A DNA stretch of 64,000 nt from Cytophagaceae bacterium (GTDB taxonomy: Bacteria > Bacteroidota > Bacteroidia > Cytophagales > JAIYAX01), in contig JAIYAX010000023.1 of the NCBI GenBank assembly GCA_027488815.1, forward strand, positions 48,222-112,221. Reading direction: 5' to 3'. The notes beneath the pieces were generated by a model. That model made no database searches and was not told the DNA's origin. It was given only the letters and a program-made list of their open reading frames with translations. How positions within the stretch are numbered: the first letter of the stretch is position 1; the number at the start of each line of letters is the position of its first letter. Positions 51,559-61,430 of this stretch are shown here, piece after piece. Made by a program: the position numbers and the translations under genes.

Positions 51559-53654
51559 TGTTAAGGCATTATTTACTGTTTGTTTTGCTACTCTTCCTGC
51601 CATTTTTTGTGCAAGGGCAGAGCCCCAAAAAGCCGGAGGTTGACCTTGATCTCTTTGTTCAGGAATTGTTTCAGGTACAGGATGAAAACATCAATTATGA
51701 AGACCTGTATGAAATTCTCTTTCAGTTTTATCGTAACCCGCTAGATCTGAATACTGCTTCCAGAGAGGAATTGCAGTCACTTTACCTGCTCTCTGAGTTG
51801 CAGATCAATCAGTTAAGCAAGCACCTTATTCTGAATGGTAAATTGCTTAATCTCTATGAGTTACAGTCAATCCCCGGCTTTGACCAAGTGACCATTCAGC
51901 GCTTATTGCCTTTTGTGACAGTGGAAGAAGCAGCTCAGGTGATCGATAGCAGAGGACTTTGGCAACGAATGAAAGAGGAGCGTAACCACTACCTGATTCT
52001 AAGAACGGAAAGGATCATGGAAGAAAAAGTGGGCTATTCCCCGGCAGTTCCCAATAGTAGTGGAGAGCTGCCTCAGCGTTATCAAGGTAGCCAGTGGAAG
52101 CAATATGGACGTTACCGCTGGGCGAGAACCAAAGATTTCAGCTTTGGATTTACCTATGAAAAAGATGCAGGGGAACAATTCAGGTGGGATCCGGAAAAAA
52201 GGAAGTTTGGCTTTGATTTTTGGTCTTTTCATGCTCAGGTTTATCAGAGAGGCCGTTGGAAAGCCATTGCTCTAGGAGATTACAACATCAATTTTGGACA
52301 GGGATTGGTCTTTTCTCCAGGTTTTGCCCCGGGAAAGGGAGGGGAAGCCATTAATACAGTCAAGCGCAACAGCCTGGGCATCAGACCCTACACCTCCGTT
52401 TTGGAGTTTAACTATTTCAGGGGAGCAGCTGCCACCTATCAACTGTTTCGCAAGGTGGATGTGACCCTTTTCGGAAGCAGAAGAAGGGCATCAGGTACAG
52501 TTTCGACAGAGCTGGATGGTCAGAATGAAGATGCATTTATTGCCTCATTGCTCAATACCGGCTTTCACAGAAGTCCCTCGGAGCTGGCCCGGAGATCTTC
52601 CATTGAACAGATCGATTGGGGCGGAAACGTACAGTCTTTGTTCAACGGAAACCGGACACAGTTGGGAGCTAATTTCCTGCAGACCAACTACGAGCGACCA
52701 ATTAACAGGGATTTACAGGTGTACAATCAGTTTGACTTTAGTGGCCGAAGCAATACGTTGGTTTCGGGATATGGCACTCATGTTTGGCAGAATTTTCAAT
52801 GGTTTGGAGAGTTTGCTCACAACATGCAGCGAGGCAGCGCAGGTGTTGTGGGAATGTTGGTCAGCCTGTCATCAAAGGTTGATCTTGCAGCACTCTATCG
52901 AAATTATTCCAGAAACTATTTCTCGATTTATGGAAATGCATTTGGTGAGCGTAACCGAAACAGCAATGAGGAGGGAATATATTTTGGACTAAAAATAAAG
53001 CCCAATCGTCGTTGGTCACTTAATGCCTACGCAGATCAGTTCCGCTCTCCCTGGCTGGCCTACCTTGTGGATGCCCCGGCCATTGGACAAGAATACCTGA
53101 TGCGACTCAACTGGCAACCGGTTAAAAAGGTGAATTTCTATTTGCAGTTTAGGTCCGAGAGCAAAGGACGAAACCAGATCGGCAACGAAGGGCCAACTGA
53201 CCTCGTGGTGCAAACCCGAAGGCGAAACTTATTGATCAATTTGGATTGGGCATTGGACGATCAGTTCAGTTTAAAAAGCCGGGTGCAGAGCAGCGATTTC
53301 GCCCAGCCCGGTCGCCTGACTCGTGGCTTTGCTATCGTACAAGACCTACAGTACGAATTCCAGAAAATTAGCATCGCAGCACGCTATGCCATTTTTGATA
53401 CCGATGATTTTGAAAACCGACAGTATGTTTTCGAGAAAGATGTGCTGTATGCCTTTTCATTCCCCGCCTATTTTGGTAGAGGGTCTCGTTACTACCTCTT
53501 GTTACGCTATGGTCTGGGCAAGCAGCTTGATTTTTGGGTAAAATGGAGTCGATCGACTTTCCGTGATCAGGAAGAGATCAGCTCAGGGCTGGAACAAATC
53601 AATAGAAACACTCGCTCTGAACTCAAGCTGCAGTTGAGATATAAATTCAGATAA
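51555..53654 (+). CDS. Exported helix-hairpin-helix plus outer-membrane barrel protein
   Basis: 699 residues. Signal peptide ends at VQGQS near residue 23. Residues ~65-125 form two ComEA-type helix-hairpin-helix units (LDLNTASREELQSLYLLSEL; LLNLYELQSIPGFDQVTIQR). The remaining ~550 residues are alternating beta strands rich in Arg, Tyr and Phe, ending LKLQLRYKFR, as in a large outer-membrane barrel. ComEA domains bind DNA, so a DNA-related surface role is conceivable but unproven. It overlaps the upstream PorV-like gene (ATGATG at 51555), so both are co-translated. Confidence 0.75.
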   Translation: MMLRHYLLFVLLLFLPFFVQGQSPKKPEVDLDLFVQELFQVQDENINYEDLYEILFQFYRNPLDLNTASREELQSLYLLSELQINQLSKHLILNGKLLNLYELQSIPGFDQVTIQRLLPFVTVEEAAQVIDSRGLWQRMKEERNHYLILRTERIMEEKVGYSPAVPNSSGELPQRYQGSQWKQYGRYRWARTKDFSFGFTYEKDAGEQFRWDPEKRKFGFDFWSFHAQVYQRGRWKAIALGDYNINFGQGLVFSPGFAPGKGGEAINTVKRNSLGIRPYTSVLEFNYFRGAAATYQLFRKVDVTLFGSRRRASGTVSTELDGQNEDAFIASLLNTGFHRSPSELARRSSIEQIDWGGNVQSLFNGNRTQLGANFLQTNYERPINRDLQVYNQFDFSGRSNTLVSGYGTHVWQNFQWFGEFAHNMQRGSAGVVGMLVSLSSKVDLAALYRNYSRNYFSIYGNAFGERNRNSNEEGIYFGLKIKPNRRWSLNAYADQFRSPWLAYLVDAPAIGQEYLMRLNWQPVKKVNFYLQFRSESKGRNQIGNEGPTDLVVQTRRRNLLINLDWALDDQFSLKSRVQSSDFAQPGRLTRGFAIVQDLQYEFQKISIAARYAIFDTDDFENRQYVFEKDVLYAFSFPAYFGRGSRYYLLLRYGLGKQLDFWVKWSRSTFRDQEEISSGLEQINRNTRSELKLQLRYKFR

Positions 53655-53689
53655 GGCAGGCTGTGGGAATGTATTTCGGCTAATCCTCA

Positions 53690-53697
53690 TAATTTTG
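53690..53697 (+). promoter_or_regulatory. -7 box upstream of the CREST-family gene
   Basis: TAATTTTG fits TAnnTTTG and ends 30 bp before the ATG. No exact TTG lies about 20 bases upstream. Confidence 0.4.
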
Positions 53698-53727
53698 TGC
53701 CTGCTCTCAGCTCCTCTCAGCTAATTC

Positions 53728-54471
53728 ATGAAGAAACCTCCCTACCAGGCCGTCCTGGATAGTATGTACTACGACCGCCTCGCTGATGGCGGGCCTATTT
53801 ATTGCGAAACAGACCTCACTCATACAATCGTTGAGCCGCTCAACGCTTTCTCTGCATTTCTCTTTCTGCTGATTGTTTTCTACTGGTTCAGAAAAGTACG
53901 TCATGATCTGAAAGGTTATGCTTTTCTGGCCATTTCACTTTTTGTGTTACTGGTGGGTGGAGTAGGAGGTACATTGTATCATGCCTTCCGATTTCATCAG
54001 ATTTTTCTGCTGATGGACTACCTGCCAATCCTGATATTGGCCTTTAGTGCAGGCATTTACTTTTTTGTGAAGATCATGCCCAAAGGAAGGTGGTGGGCTG
54101 TGTTGGGAATATTCTTGCTGTTCTTGCTCGTACAGCGAGGGATATATGAAATTTTCCCGCCAGGGGTAGGCATCAACCTCAGCTATGGAGTATTGGCAGT
54201 ATTTGTCTTGCTGCCGATCATCATTTTTTCAGCGAGAACCAGTTTCTTAAAGTTCCGCTACATCTTGTTTGCAGCCATCGCCTTTGGTATTGCCTTGTTC
54301 TTTAGAGTAGCTGATATGTGGCAGCATAGGGCGATTGATATCTGTACGCATTGGCTTTGGCATGTGTTCGGTAGTATAGCAAGTCACTTGGTGATTGGAT
54401 ATGTGTATTATTCTTATGCCATTTCAAAGACACGTGTTTATAAGAAATTTGAAGAGGAAAGAGATCAGTGA
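53728..54471 (+). CDS. CREST-superfamily seven-helix membrane protein (ceramidase/PAQR-like)
   Basis: 247 residues with seven membrane helices. Conserved residues of the CREST superfamily (alkaline ceramidase, PAQR, Per1) can be placed: YCETDLTHTIVEPLNAFSAF near residue 25, GGTLYHAFRFHQIFLLMDYL near 79, and HWLWHVFGSIASHLVIGY near 211, giving the Ser, Asp and His residues of the metal-dependent amidase site. A hydrolase acting on lipid amides is the likely class; substrate unknown. Single gene before a TMEM175-like channel. Confidence 0.75.
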   Translation: MKKPPYQAVLDSMYYDRLADGGPIYCETDLTHTIVEPLNAFSAFLFLLIVFYWFRKVRHDLKGYAFLAISLFVLLVGGVGGTLYHAFRFHQIFLLMDYLPILILAFSAGIYFFVKIMPKGRWWAVLGIFLLFLLVQRGIYEIFPPGVGINLSYGVLAVFVLLPIIIFSARTSFLKFRYILFAAIAFGIALFFRVADMWQHRAIDICTHWLWHVFGSIASHLVIGYVYYSYAISKTRVYKKFEEERDQ

Positions 54472-54516
54472 TTTAAGGCTATCCGTTTTGAGAGCCTTAG
54501 CCAAACTTGAAGTCAA

Positions 54517-55146
54517 ATGATGAAAGCTAATTTGCCGGCCGACAGGGTGCTGTTTTTCAGTGATGCAGTGTTTGCCATCGCCATGACCTTGCTCATTTTG
54601 GAGATAGATTTGCCAACGGTTGCGGAGTTAGAGCACTATAGGATGCTGGAAATACTACGCATTCGAATTCCCCAGTTTATTGGCTTTGTGTTAAGCTTTC
54701 TGGTGACTGCACTTTTCTGGAGGGCTCATGTCCTTATTTGTAAACCACTGAAAGAAGTCACAGACCGTTTTGTATGGCTAAACATATTGCTGCTTTTGTT
54801 TGTGGTACTAATGCCTTACAGTACAGCACTTTATTCAAGCTACGGCTATTCAAGCAATGTGGCGTTCTCGTTTTATTCACTAAATCTTGCAGCTATTGGC
54901 TTGTTCCATTTGCTCATTATTTATCAGGTATACAAGCAAGAACCAGTGACAAATGATAATGAGCTCAAATACAAGAAATGGCAAGTGCGTCGCTCCATTG
55001 CGGTAGTGTTCATTTTTAGTGTTTCTGCACCTTTAGCCTGGTGGATGCCTACCTTCGCCAGGTATCTTTTTATTGGAATCTTTTTGGTTCATTTTCTCCT
55101 AGACAGACATTATCGTAAAGATGGCCTAAAGGGAAACATAGGGTGA
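54517..55146 (+). CDS. TMEM175-family potassium channel protein (DUF1211)
   Basis: 209 residues, six helices. The family signature FFSDAVFAIAMTLLILEIDL lies in helix 1 (residues ~11-30), as in bacterial TMEM175 K+ channels, which carry one six-helix repeat and work as tetramers. The FWRAH segment near residue 67 is also typical. Two ATGs at 54517 and 54520. It starts 45 bp after the CREST gene and may share its transcript. Confidence 0.88.
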   Translation: MMKANLPADRVLFFSDAVFAIAMTLLILEIDLPTVAELEHYRMLEILRIRIPQFIGFVLSFLVTALFWRAHVLICKPLKEVTDRFVWLNILLLLFVVLMPYSTALYSSYGYSSNVAFSFYSLNLAAIGLFHLLIIYQVYKQEPVTNDNELKYKKWQVRRSIAVVFIFSVSAPLAWWMPTFARYLFIGIFLVHFLLDRHYRKDGLKGNIG

Positions 55147-55319
55147 TATAAAATTCAGCCTACTAGCTTGATGGGTCTTGATGTATTAAACTTTAGGTGT
55201 TTAAAGTAGAACTTCTTTCAAAGATTATGGACTCCAACTAGTTAACAATTATGGTATTGTAAGCTAGTCTTGGTCATGGAAACAATAAAATAGTTAGGCT
55301 TAAATAGGATCTTACAATC

Positions 55320-55353
55320 AAAAAAAAGAAGCAAAGCGTAATTGCCTTGCCTC
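55320..55353 (-). terminator. Rho-independent terminator of the beta-helix protein gene
   Basis: On the minus strand a 10-bp stem (GAGGCAAGGC pairing with GCTTTGCTTC, two G-U pairs) with a 6-base loop is followed by eight T (55320-55327). It is 22 bp beyond the stop at 55376. The remaining 55147-55319 holds no gene. Confidence 0.8.
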
Positions 55354-55375
55354 TAGTCAGTAAGTTTAAGTTCAG

Positions 55376-58300
55376 TTATTGCTTTAGTATCTTTTTCGTT
55401 ACCCGCTTTTCAGCCTGATCAATGTGCAAAATGTACATACCTGAGCTAAGGTCTGTAACATCAATGGCTACACTCTTCCCTTCATCCTTCAATATTTCTT
55501 GTCTGAGGAGTTTACCGTTTAAGTCAGTAAGGCTCAAAACCCCTGAGCTTGTTTTGTCAAATTGAATATACAAAACATCATAAGCCGGGTTTGGATAAAC
55601 GTTGGCGTTGCCAATTACTTCAGAGCCATCTTCAATATCCCCAAGCACGGTTATGTTAACCGTTTTAGTAATAGGCACCGGCCCACCACAGGCATTGTTG
55701 GCATTCAGGATAACATTGAATGAACCTGTCGTTGTGTAGTTGTAAACAGGGTTTACAGCAGTCGAAGCACCCACTCCATCCCCAAAGTTCCAATTATAAG
55801 TTGCCCCACTGTTGCTGAGGTTGCTGAAGCTAACAGTACTCTGGTTAACAGTAAAATTGAAATCAGGACTTGGAAGGGTATTGCCTACCAGTACCTGCAG
55901 AGAGTCTCTTCCCGGGCAACCTGATCCTGAGCTGAACTGCCAGTCATAGAAGTAGTAATAGAATGCTGCAGAGGGCCCGCCTGTATAAGCAGAGGTGATG
56001 CTAGCTATGCCTGGGAAAGTGTAAGGGTAAACCTGACCCGTGGTTTCTCTAATAAACCCGCTAAGCCCTCCGCCTGAGGCTGAAGTAAATACCAGCCTAT
56101 GACCTACGCCAATCGGCACCTGAAAGTTCAGAGTGATGGGAGTTTTGATACCGGGGCTTACTGAAGTAGGTACACTAAAGGTTGCACTTTGTAGGGTAGT
56201 ACCGGCAGCATTTCTTAAGGCTACAGTAAATGTACAGTTACCTGAAGGGGTTGTGGCAACCGGATACACCGCCACAGTATTTAGTGTAAAGGGTTGTAAT
56301 GCTGTGAACATCAAACCGATATCGGAATAGCCGCTGTTTGTGGTGCTTCCAATCCTGTTAGGTAACCCAAGGCCGCCAGATACGCCAATATCATTAGCAA
56401 CATAGTATGTCGTAGGGGAGGTGATTGGTCCGACCTGTATCGAGTCACCTTCACCAATTCTCGTACTTAAGCCGGGGTTACTAAACCAGGATATATTCTG
56501 ACTTCCGTTAGCAACCAGCAAAGCGGAACTTCCTGAACAAACGACCTGATTAGGGGTAAGAATAGATGGATTGCTTTGGGTGAGGATGACCTCAAAGGTA
56601 CCTGTCAAAGTATCATTAAGAAGGTTTCCATCTCCGGAAGCTGAAACAAAAACCGTCCAGGTATAGAGGCCTGGCTGTAAGCCCACCAATGGGTTGAAAA
56701 CAACGGAGTCAGTTGCACTTGAATTTAGTGTCCCAGAATAGACTTGTTGCTGGTTCGATCCTGTGGGCCCTGAGATAAGCATATTGACTGAGAAGCCTGT
56801 GAGTGAACTTGCACCTGAATTCACAAATCTTGCAAAAGCACTGATGGACAGATTTGCAGAGCATGATCTGTTGCTAAATCCTCCAACAGATATTAATGCC
56901 AGATCGGTACCTATTGGGCTAAATTCGTAGGCTCCTGGGTCAGGATTAGCCCCTCTGGTTTGCCCTAAAAAGTCAGTTGTAACCTGCGTCAGAGGTGTCC
57001 CAATGTTATTGGTTATCCCAGAAGTAGGAATTAGAACAAAACCGGCAGGATTGGCATACACTGGGTCTCCATTGACTGAGTTTTGATCAAAGGCTCCAGC
57101 GTTTACTGCCTGCCATGCAGCAAACGTGGTAGCATCTGTTGTGTAAAACCCAATGTGCTGAGCACCTGATCCCGTGCTGTTAACCCAATAGGCATTATTG
57201 TTACAAATGATGTTCGAGGTGGTGGTACCAAAATAAACGGCATGCTTTACACCTGATCCCCCTCTTCTGACAGTCACTATGTTGTTACGGAAAGAAATGT
57301 TACTTGCGGCTGTGGTTTGGAAAATTCCCCTGGTGATACCGCCAGTAGCTGCCGCAAAATCAAGAGAAACTGTGTTATGAAAAAACAAAGTGCCATCGCT
57401 GCCTGCGTTGTAAAGACCATAAAGGGTTCCGTTACCATTCATGTTGTAGATGAGGTTGTTGGCGAAGATATTTTCACTGCCCACAGGTGCATCACAACTG
57501 CTGACAAACAGTCCATAAAGTGTTGACGTTGAGGTCAGGTTGCCTCCACATGGGTTGTGAATTCGGTTTCTTTCAACCCGGTTACTGTTTCCAGCGGTTT
57601 GCAGGGTCACCCCACCAAACGTTGTAAAATTGGTTCGATTGGGCTTATGAATGTTGTTTCCAACGATGGTGTTATTGCTGGCATTGGTTAGTAAAATGCC
57701 ATAGAAGCCAAAGTCAACGATCTCATTGTTTTCGACCACATTGCCCAGACAACCCGCTGTGGCACTGGAGCCATACATCGTGATACCATAGTAAGGGCCG
57801 CCACCAGCTGCTCCCCGAATGACGTTAGTGCGAATGGTGTCAAAACTGCCACTATTGCCAGTAGTCGTCACAGCAGTAATTCCTCCGGAAAGTGCAATAC
57901 CTGCTGAGCCTGTGGTCAGTGAGGTATTGGCAGAGATGTCGATCACACAGTTTTGAATGGTGTTGAAGTTTGATCCGCCAGTAAGAAGGATACCTGTACC
58001 CGTATTAGTTGCAAGGCTCACCACATTCAAGCGGTTGAGCGTAAAGTAACTTGCATTGCTTAATCTCAAAACAGAAATATCTGTGGTGGTGGGCGTGGCT
58101 TGTACTACACCTCCATTGCCATTGATTGTAACTGTATTGGTGGAGCTGGTACCGACGATGTTGTTGAAAACCACCTGGCCAGTGTAAGGGCCAGAGGCAG
58201 AGTCAAGATTGATAATGACCGGGCCGCATACTCCGGCTGAGCTCATGGCATTGGCAAGGGCAATCATTGAAGGGAAATTTGAGCCTGTTCCGCCTACCGA

Positions 58301-60964
58301 GTATGTTCCTGCCAAAGAAGTTGTAAGATTGCTTCTGGTGAGGGTGTCATTGGCAGTAAATCCGTCAGGAGAGCCATTGGGCAGTGAGGTGTAAGCGACC
58401 AGATTGTATGTGGCAGTTGACAAAAAATTAAAAGAGCCTACGTTGATCAATGTATCAAGCCCTCCTGCAAGATTTCCGGTGAAACTCACTGTTCCAACAG
58501 GATTTCCATTGACCTGAATAGTTACGTTAACACTTGTAAGGGGAAGAAGGCCAAAATTCTTTACCCGGGCAGATAGCAAAACAGAACCTGGACAAAACGA
58601 TAAAGGAGTGATCTGAGTTACACCTGCATCATCATTGGATGGGTTGAACTCATAAGCTCCCGGATCAGGGCTAGCTCCTCTGCTTTGTCCTAAAAAGTCA
58701 GTGGGAACCTGGGTTATCTGTGTTCCAATATTGTTTACTGCACCTGAGGTAGGAATTAGAGAAAAAGTTGCAGGATTAGCGAATATCGGATTTCCATTCA
58801 CAGAGTTTTGATCGTAGGCTCCGGCGTTTACTGCCTGCCATGCTGCAAGTGTGGTAGCATCAGCCGAGTAAAACCCAATATGCTGTGCCCCAGTCCCAGC
58901 ACTGTTGACCCAATAGGCATTGTTGTTACAAGTAATAGTTGATGTCGTTGTACCAAAATAAACCGCATGCTTTACGCCTGATCCCCCTCTTCTGACAGTC
59001 ACAATGTTGTTACGGAAAGAGACATTACTAGCAGCTGTGGTTTGGAAAATTCCTCTGGTAATGCCGGCTGTGGCAGCTGCAAAATCAAGTGACACGGTAT
59101 TGTGGAAGAATTGCGTGCCATCACTGCCTAAAGTATAAATCCCATATAAGGTTCCATTGCCATTCATATTGTAGATCAGGTTGTTAGCGAAAATGTTTTC
59201 ACTACCCACTGGCGCATCACAACTGCTCACGAATAATCCATAGAGGGTAGAGGTTGAGGTCAGGTTGCCTCCACATGGGTTGTGAATTCGGTTTCTTTCA
59301 ACCCGGTTATTGTTTCCGGCGGTTTGCAGCGTAACACCTCCAAAAGTGGTAAAGTTGGTTCTGTTGGGTTTGTGAATGTTGTTTCCCAATATGGTGTTGT
59401 TGCTGGCATTGGTTAATAGTATGCCATAGAAGCCAAAATCAACGATCTCATTATTTTCAATAACATTACCTAGACAACCTGCTGTAGCACTGGAGCCATA
59501 CATGGTGATGCCATAGTAAGGTCCTCCACCTGCAGCTCCTCTGATCACGTTGTTTCGGATAGTATCAAAACTGCCGCTGTTGCCGGTTGTTATGGCAGAT
59601 GAAATTCCACCTGAAAATGCAATACCGGCTGAGCTCGTAACTAGTGAAGTATTGGCAGAGATGTCGATTACGCAGTTTTGAATGGTGTTGAAATTTGAAC
59701 CACCTGTTAACAAGATGCCTGTACCGGTAGTTGTAGCCAGACTGACTACATTCAAGCGGTTCAAAGTCACGTAACTAGAGTTGGCCAATCGTATGACGGG
59801 GATATCAGTAGTGGTTGGTGTAGCTTGAACAACTGCACCATTGCCATTTATGGTTATTGTATTTGTTGAACTGGTCCCGACGATATTGTTGAAAACAACT
59901 TGCCCTGTATAGGGTCCAGAGGCTGAGTCAAGACTGGCAACTATAGGTCCGCATACACCAAAAGTTGTCAAAGCACTTGCAAAAGCCTGAAGACTAGGGA
60001 AGTCCGCACCGCTACCACCGATGGTCACATTTCCGGAAAGTGATGATCGGATTGTTCTGGAAGATGTGTCATTGTTATTTACTGTATCCAGTTGACCATT
60101 CGGAGCACTTGTCCAGGCTACTATGTTGTAGTTGACGTTCGGTAAAAAGTTAAACTGACCAATGTTAAGAACGGTGTCATTGGGCCCGCTTCCACCGATC
60201 GTGTCCAAAACGCCTAAAAAGCTGAAGGGCGCTTGCGGAGTACCATTTACCGTCCAATTGACTAAAGCTGAATTTAAAGGAGCCGTACCAAAATTCTTGA
60301 TTCTTACAGCAACATTTGTCAAACCACCACAAAAGGTATTGGGTTGGGTGATGGCTGTAAGTGCTGCATCATTGGCAGCACGTGAAAGTGGAATATACTT
60401 TACACCACCGTTGAACAGGCGTGGATGGTTGGTAGGATTTGGTGCTGGTCCTCCGTAGCCAACATTGAGGCCTGTGTTGATATGCACAAAGTTATCCTCA
60501 AAAAACCACTGTAATCCAGGTGTAATTACCCCGGTACCTGTATTTGAATAAGGAACGCTAGAGGTGCTGTTGATAAAGAAACCATAAGTTGAACCCGCTG
60601 GAATTATCAGGTTCAGAGGAATGGGAATTTGTGAAAGGATGACATTTGAGGTTGAAGGGCTAAGGCCTGCATAAGTCGCCGTTCCTAAAGATATCCATCC
60701 ATTTGCCTGGCTCACATTAGGTGTCCCGTTAATGGAGTCGGTTTTGTACCAAATCTCAATTGTTTGACTGGTCGTTGTCATGGAGCCCCATATTTCCTGC
60801 AAAATGATGCCTGATTTGGAACGAAGGTTGAACGAAATACCATTAGCACCATTCCCTCCATTGAGTGGTGGTGAGGTAACCAATGTAGGTTGGGCTAGAG
60901 AGGCTGACACTGCCGAATAAAACAAAAAGGCAGAAAGAAAAAGGTGTCGTAGATGTGCTGGCAT
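55376..60964 (-). CDS. Giant exported beta-helix protein with T9SS sorting domain and internal duplication
   Basis: 1862 residues. Signal peptide ends at ASLAQPT (~25). After an Ig-like N-terminal region (~30-300) come two near-identical units, each with an Ig/CARDB-like part and a right-handed parallel beta-helix (NTI/GNNI-type rungs such as NNTILGNNIHKPNRTNF), at about 305-775 and 880-1345, period 575 residues. Then a CARDB-like segment, a second jelly-roll region, a PKD domain (NWNFGDGVG near 1735) and a type A T9SS domain (VYPNPAYDVLYIQF, DLSSGMYILHI, KRVTKKILKQ). It is probably a cell-surface or secreted adhesin or polysaccharide-binding protein; no catalytic site identified. Monocistronic with a strong terminator. 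Confidence 0.88.
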   Translation of the reverse strand: MPAHLRHLFLSAFLFYSAVSASLAQPTLVTSPPLNGGNGANGISFNLRSKSGIILQEIWGSMTTTSQTIEIWYKTDSINGTPNVSQANGWISLGTATYAGLSPSTSNVILSQIPIPLNLIIPAGSTYGFFINSTSSVPYSNTGTGVITPGLQWFFEDNFVHINTGLNVGYGGPAPNPTNHPRLFNGGVKYIPLSRAANDAALTAITQPNTFCGGLTNVAVRIKNFGTAPLNSALVNWTVNGTPQAPFSFLGVLDTIGGSGPNDTVLNIGQFNFLPNVNYNIVAWTSAPNGQLDTVNNNDTSSRTIRSSLSGNVTIGGSGADFPSLQAFASALTTFGVCGPIVASLDSASGPYTGQVVFNNIVGTSSTNTITINGNGAVVQATPTTTDIPVIRLANSSYVTLNRLNVVSLATTTGTGILLTGGSNFNTIQNCVIDISANTSLVTSSAGIAFSGGISSAITTGNSGSFDTIRNNVIRGAAGGGPYYGITMYGSSATAGCLGNVIENNEIVDFGFYGILLTNASNNTILGNNIHKPNRTNFTTFGGVTLQTAGNNNRVERNRIHNPCGGNLTSTSTLYGLFVSSCDAPVGSENIFANNLIYNMNGNGTLYGIYTLGSDGTQFFHNTVSLDFAAATAGITRGIFQTTAASNVSFRNNIVTVRRGGSGVKHAVYFGTTTSTITCNNNAYWVNSAGTGAQHIGFYSADATTLAAWQAVNAGAYDQNSVNGNPIFANPATFSLIPTSGAVNNIGTQITQVPTDFLGQSRGASPDPGAYEFNPSNDDAGVTQITPLSFCPGSVLLSARVKNFGLLPLTSVNVTIQVNGNPVGTVSFTGNLAGGLDTLINVGSFNFLSTATYNLVAYTSLPNGSPDGFTANDTLTRSNLTTSLAGTYSVGGTGSNFPSMIALANAMSSAGVCGPVIINLDSASGPYTGQVVFNNIVGTSSTNTVTINGNGGVVQATPTTTDISVLRLSNASYFTLNRLNVVSLATNTGTGILLTGGSNFNTIQNCVIDISANTSLTTGSAGIALSGGITAVTTTGNSGSFDTIRTNVIRGAAGGGPYYGITMYGSSATAGCLGNVVENNEIVDFGFYGILLTNASNNTIVGNNIHKPNRTNFTTFGGVTLQTAGNSNRVERNRIHNPCGGNLTSTSTLYGLFVSSCDAPVGSENIFANNLIYNMNGNGTLYGLYNAGSDGTLFFHNTVSLDFAAATGGITRGIFQTTAASNISFRNNIVTVRRGGSGVKHAVYFGTTTSNIICNNNAYWVNSTGSGAQHIGFYTTDATTFAAWQAVNAGAFDQNSVNGDPVYANPAGFVLIPTSGITNNIGTPLTQVTTDFLGQTRGANPDPGAYEFSPIGTDLALISVGGFSNRSCSANLSISAFARFVNSGASSLTGFSVNMLISGPTGSNQQQVYSGTLNSSATDSVVFNPLVGLQPGLYTWTVFVSASGDGNLLNDTLTGTFEVILTQSNPSILTPNQVVCSGSSALLVANGSQNISWFSNPGLSTRIGEGDSIQVGPITSPTTYYVANDIGVSGGLGLPNRIGSTTNSGYSDIGLMFTALQPFTLNTVAVYPVATTPSGNCTFTVALRNAAGTTLQSATFSVPTSVSPGIKTPITLNFQVPIGVGHRLVFTSASGGGLSGFIRETTGQVYPYTFPGIASITSAYTGGPSAAFYYYFYDWQFSSGSGCPGRDSLQVLVGNTLPSPDFNFTVNQSTVSFSNLSNSGATYNWNFGDGVGASTAVNPVYNYTTTGSFNVILNANNACGGPVPITKTVNITVLGDIEDGSEVIGNANVYPNPAYDVLYIQFDKTSSGVLSLTDLNGKLLRQEILKDEGKSVAIDVTDLSSGMYILHIDQAEKRVTKKILKQ

Positions 60965-61430
60965 AGTTAGTGGTTCTTATGATGTTGGACAAAAGATGTA
61001 CAATATCAAGATAAATCTGAGGGAAACAAAATATAATTTTGTTGTAGACTGTAAGGTCAGTAAATATTGAGTAGTAATTAGCTGGTCACAAAATTTTCGA
61101 TGGCTATTTTCTTTTTACTGGTAAAAAATCCTTTAGATCGATTGAACAACAGCTAAGTCAGTAAATAGGATAAATAATTGATATTAAGTACTTTGAATAA
61201 TTCTTAATCGATCACGACTTCATGCCTCTGAAGTAATTAGCTTTTTTTAGCCCGCACACCTAAGGTCTTCCAGATCAAGCATGAGGTCTACCCAATACCA
61301 TTTTGTGGAGAGTCCTTCAAGTTGAAACTTGTAAACTGGGTTTTAAAAACGAATTTGAACGATAGTTGGCATTAAATTAGAGCTAAAATTAGCTTAAAGG
61401 AGAATTGTCTAGTGCCTTGACTTAGATTGT
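60965..61430. other. 466-bp intergenic region between divergent genes
   Basis: No gene is supported. It is AT-rich and must hold the promoters of both neighbours, but I found no properly spaced TTG/TAnnTTTG pair. A small inverted repeat AGCTAA-AA-TTAGCT lies at 61381-61394, about 37 bp before the plus-strand gene, and could be an operator. Confidence 0.5.
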
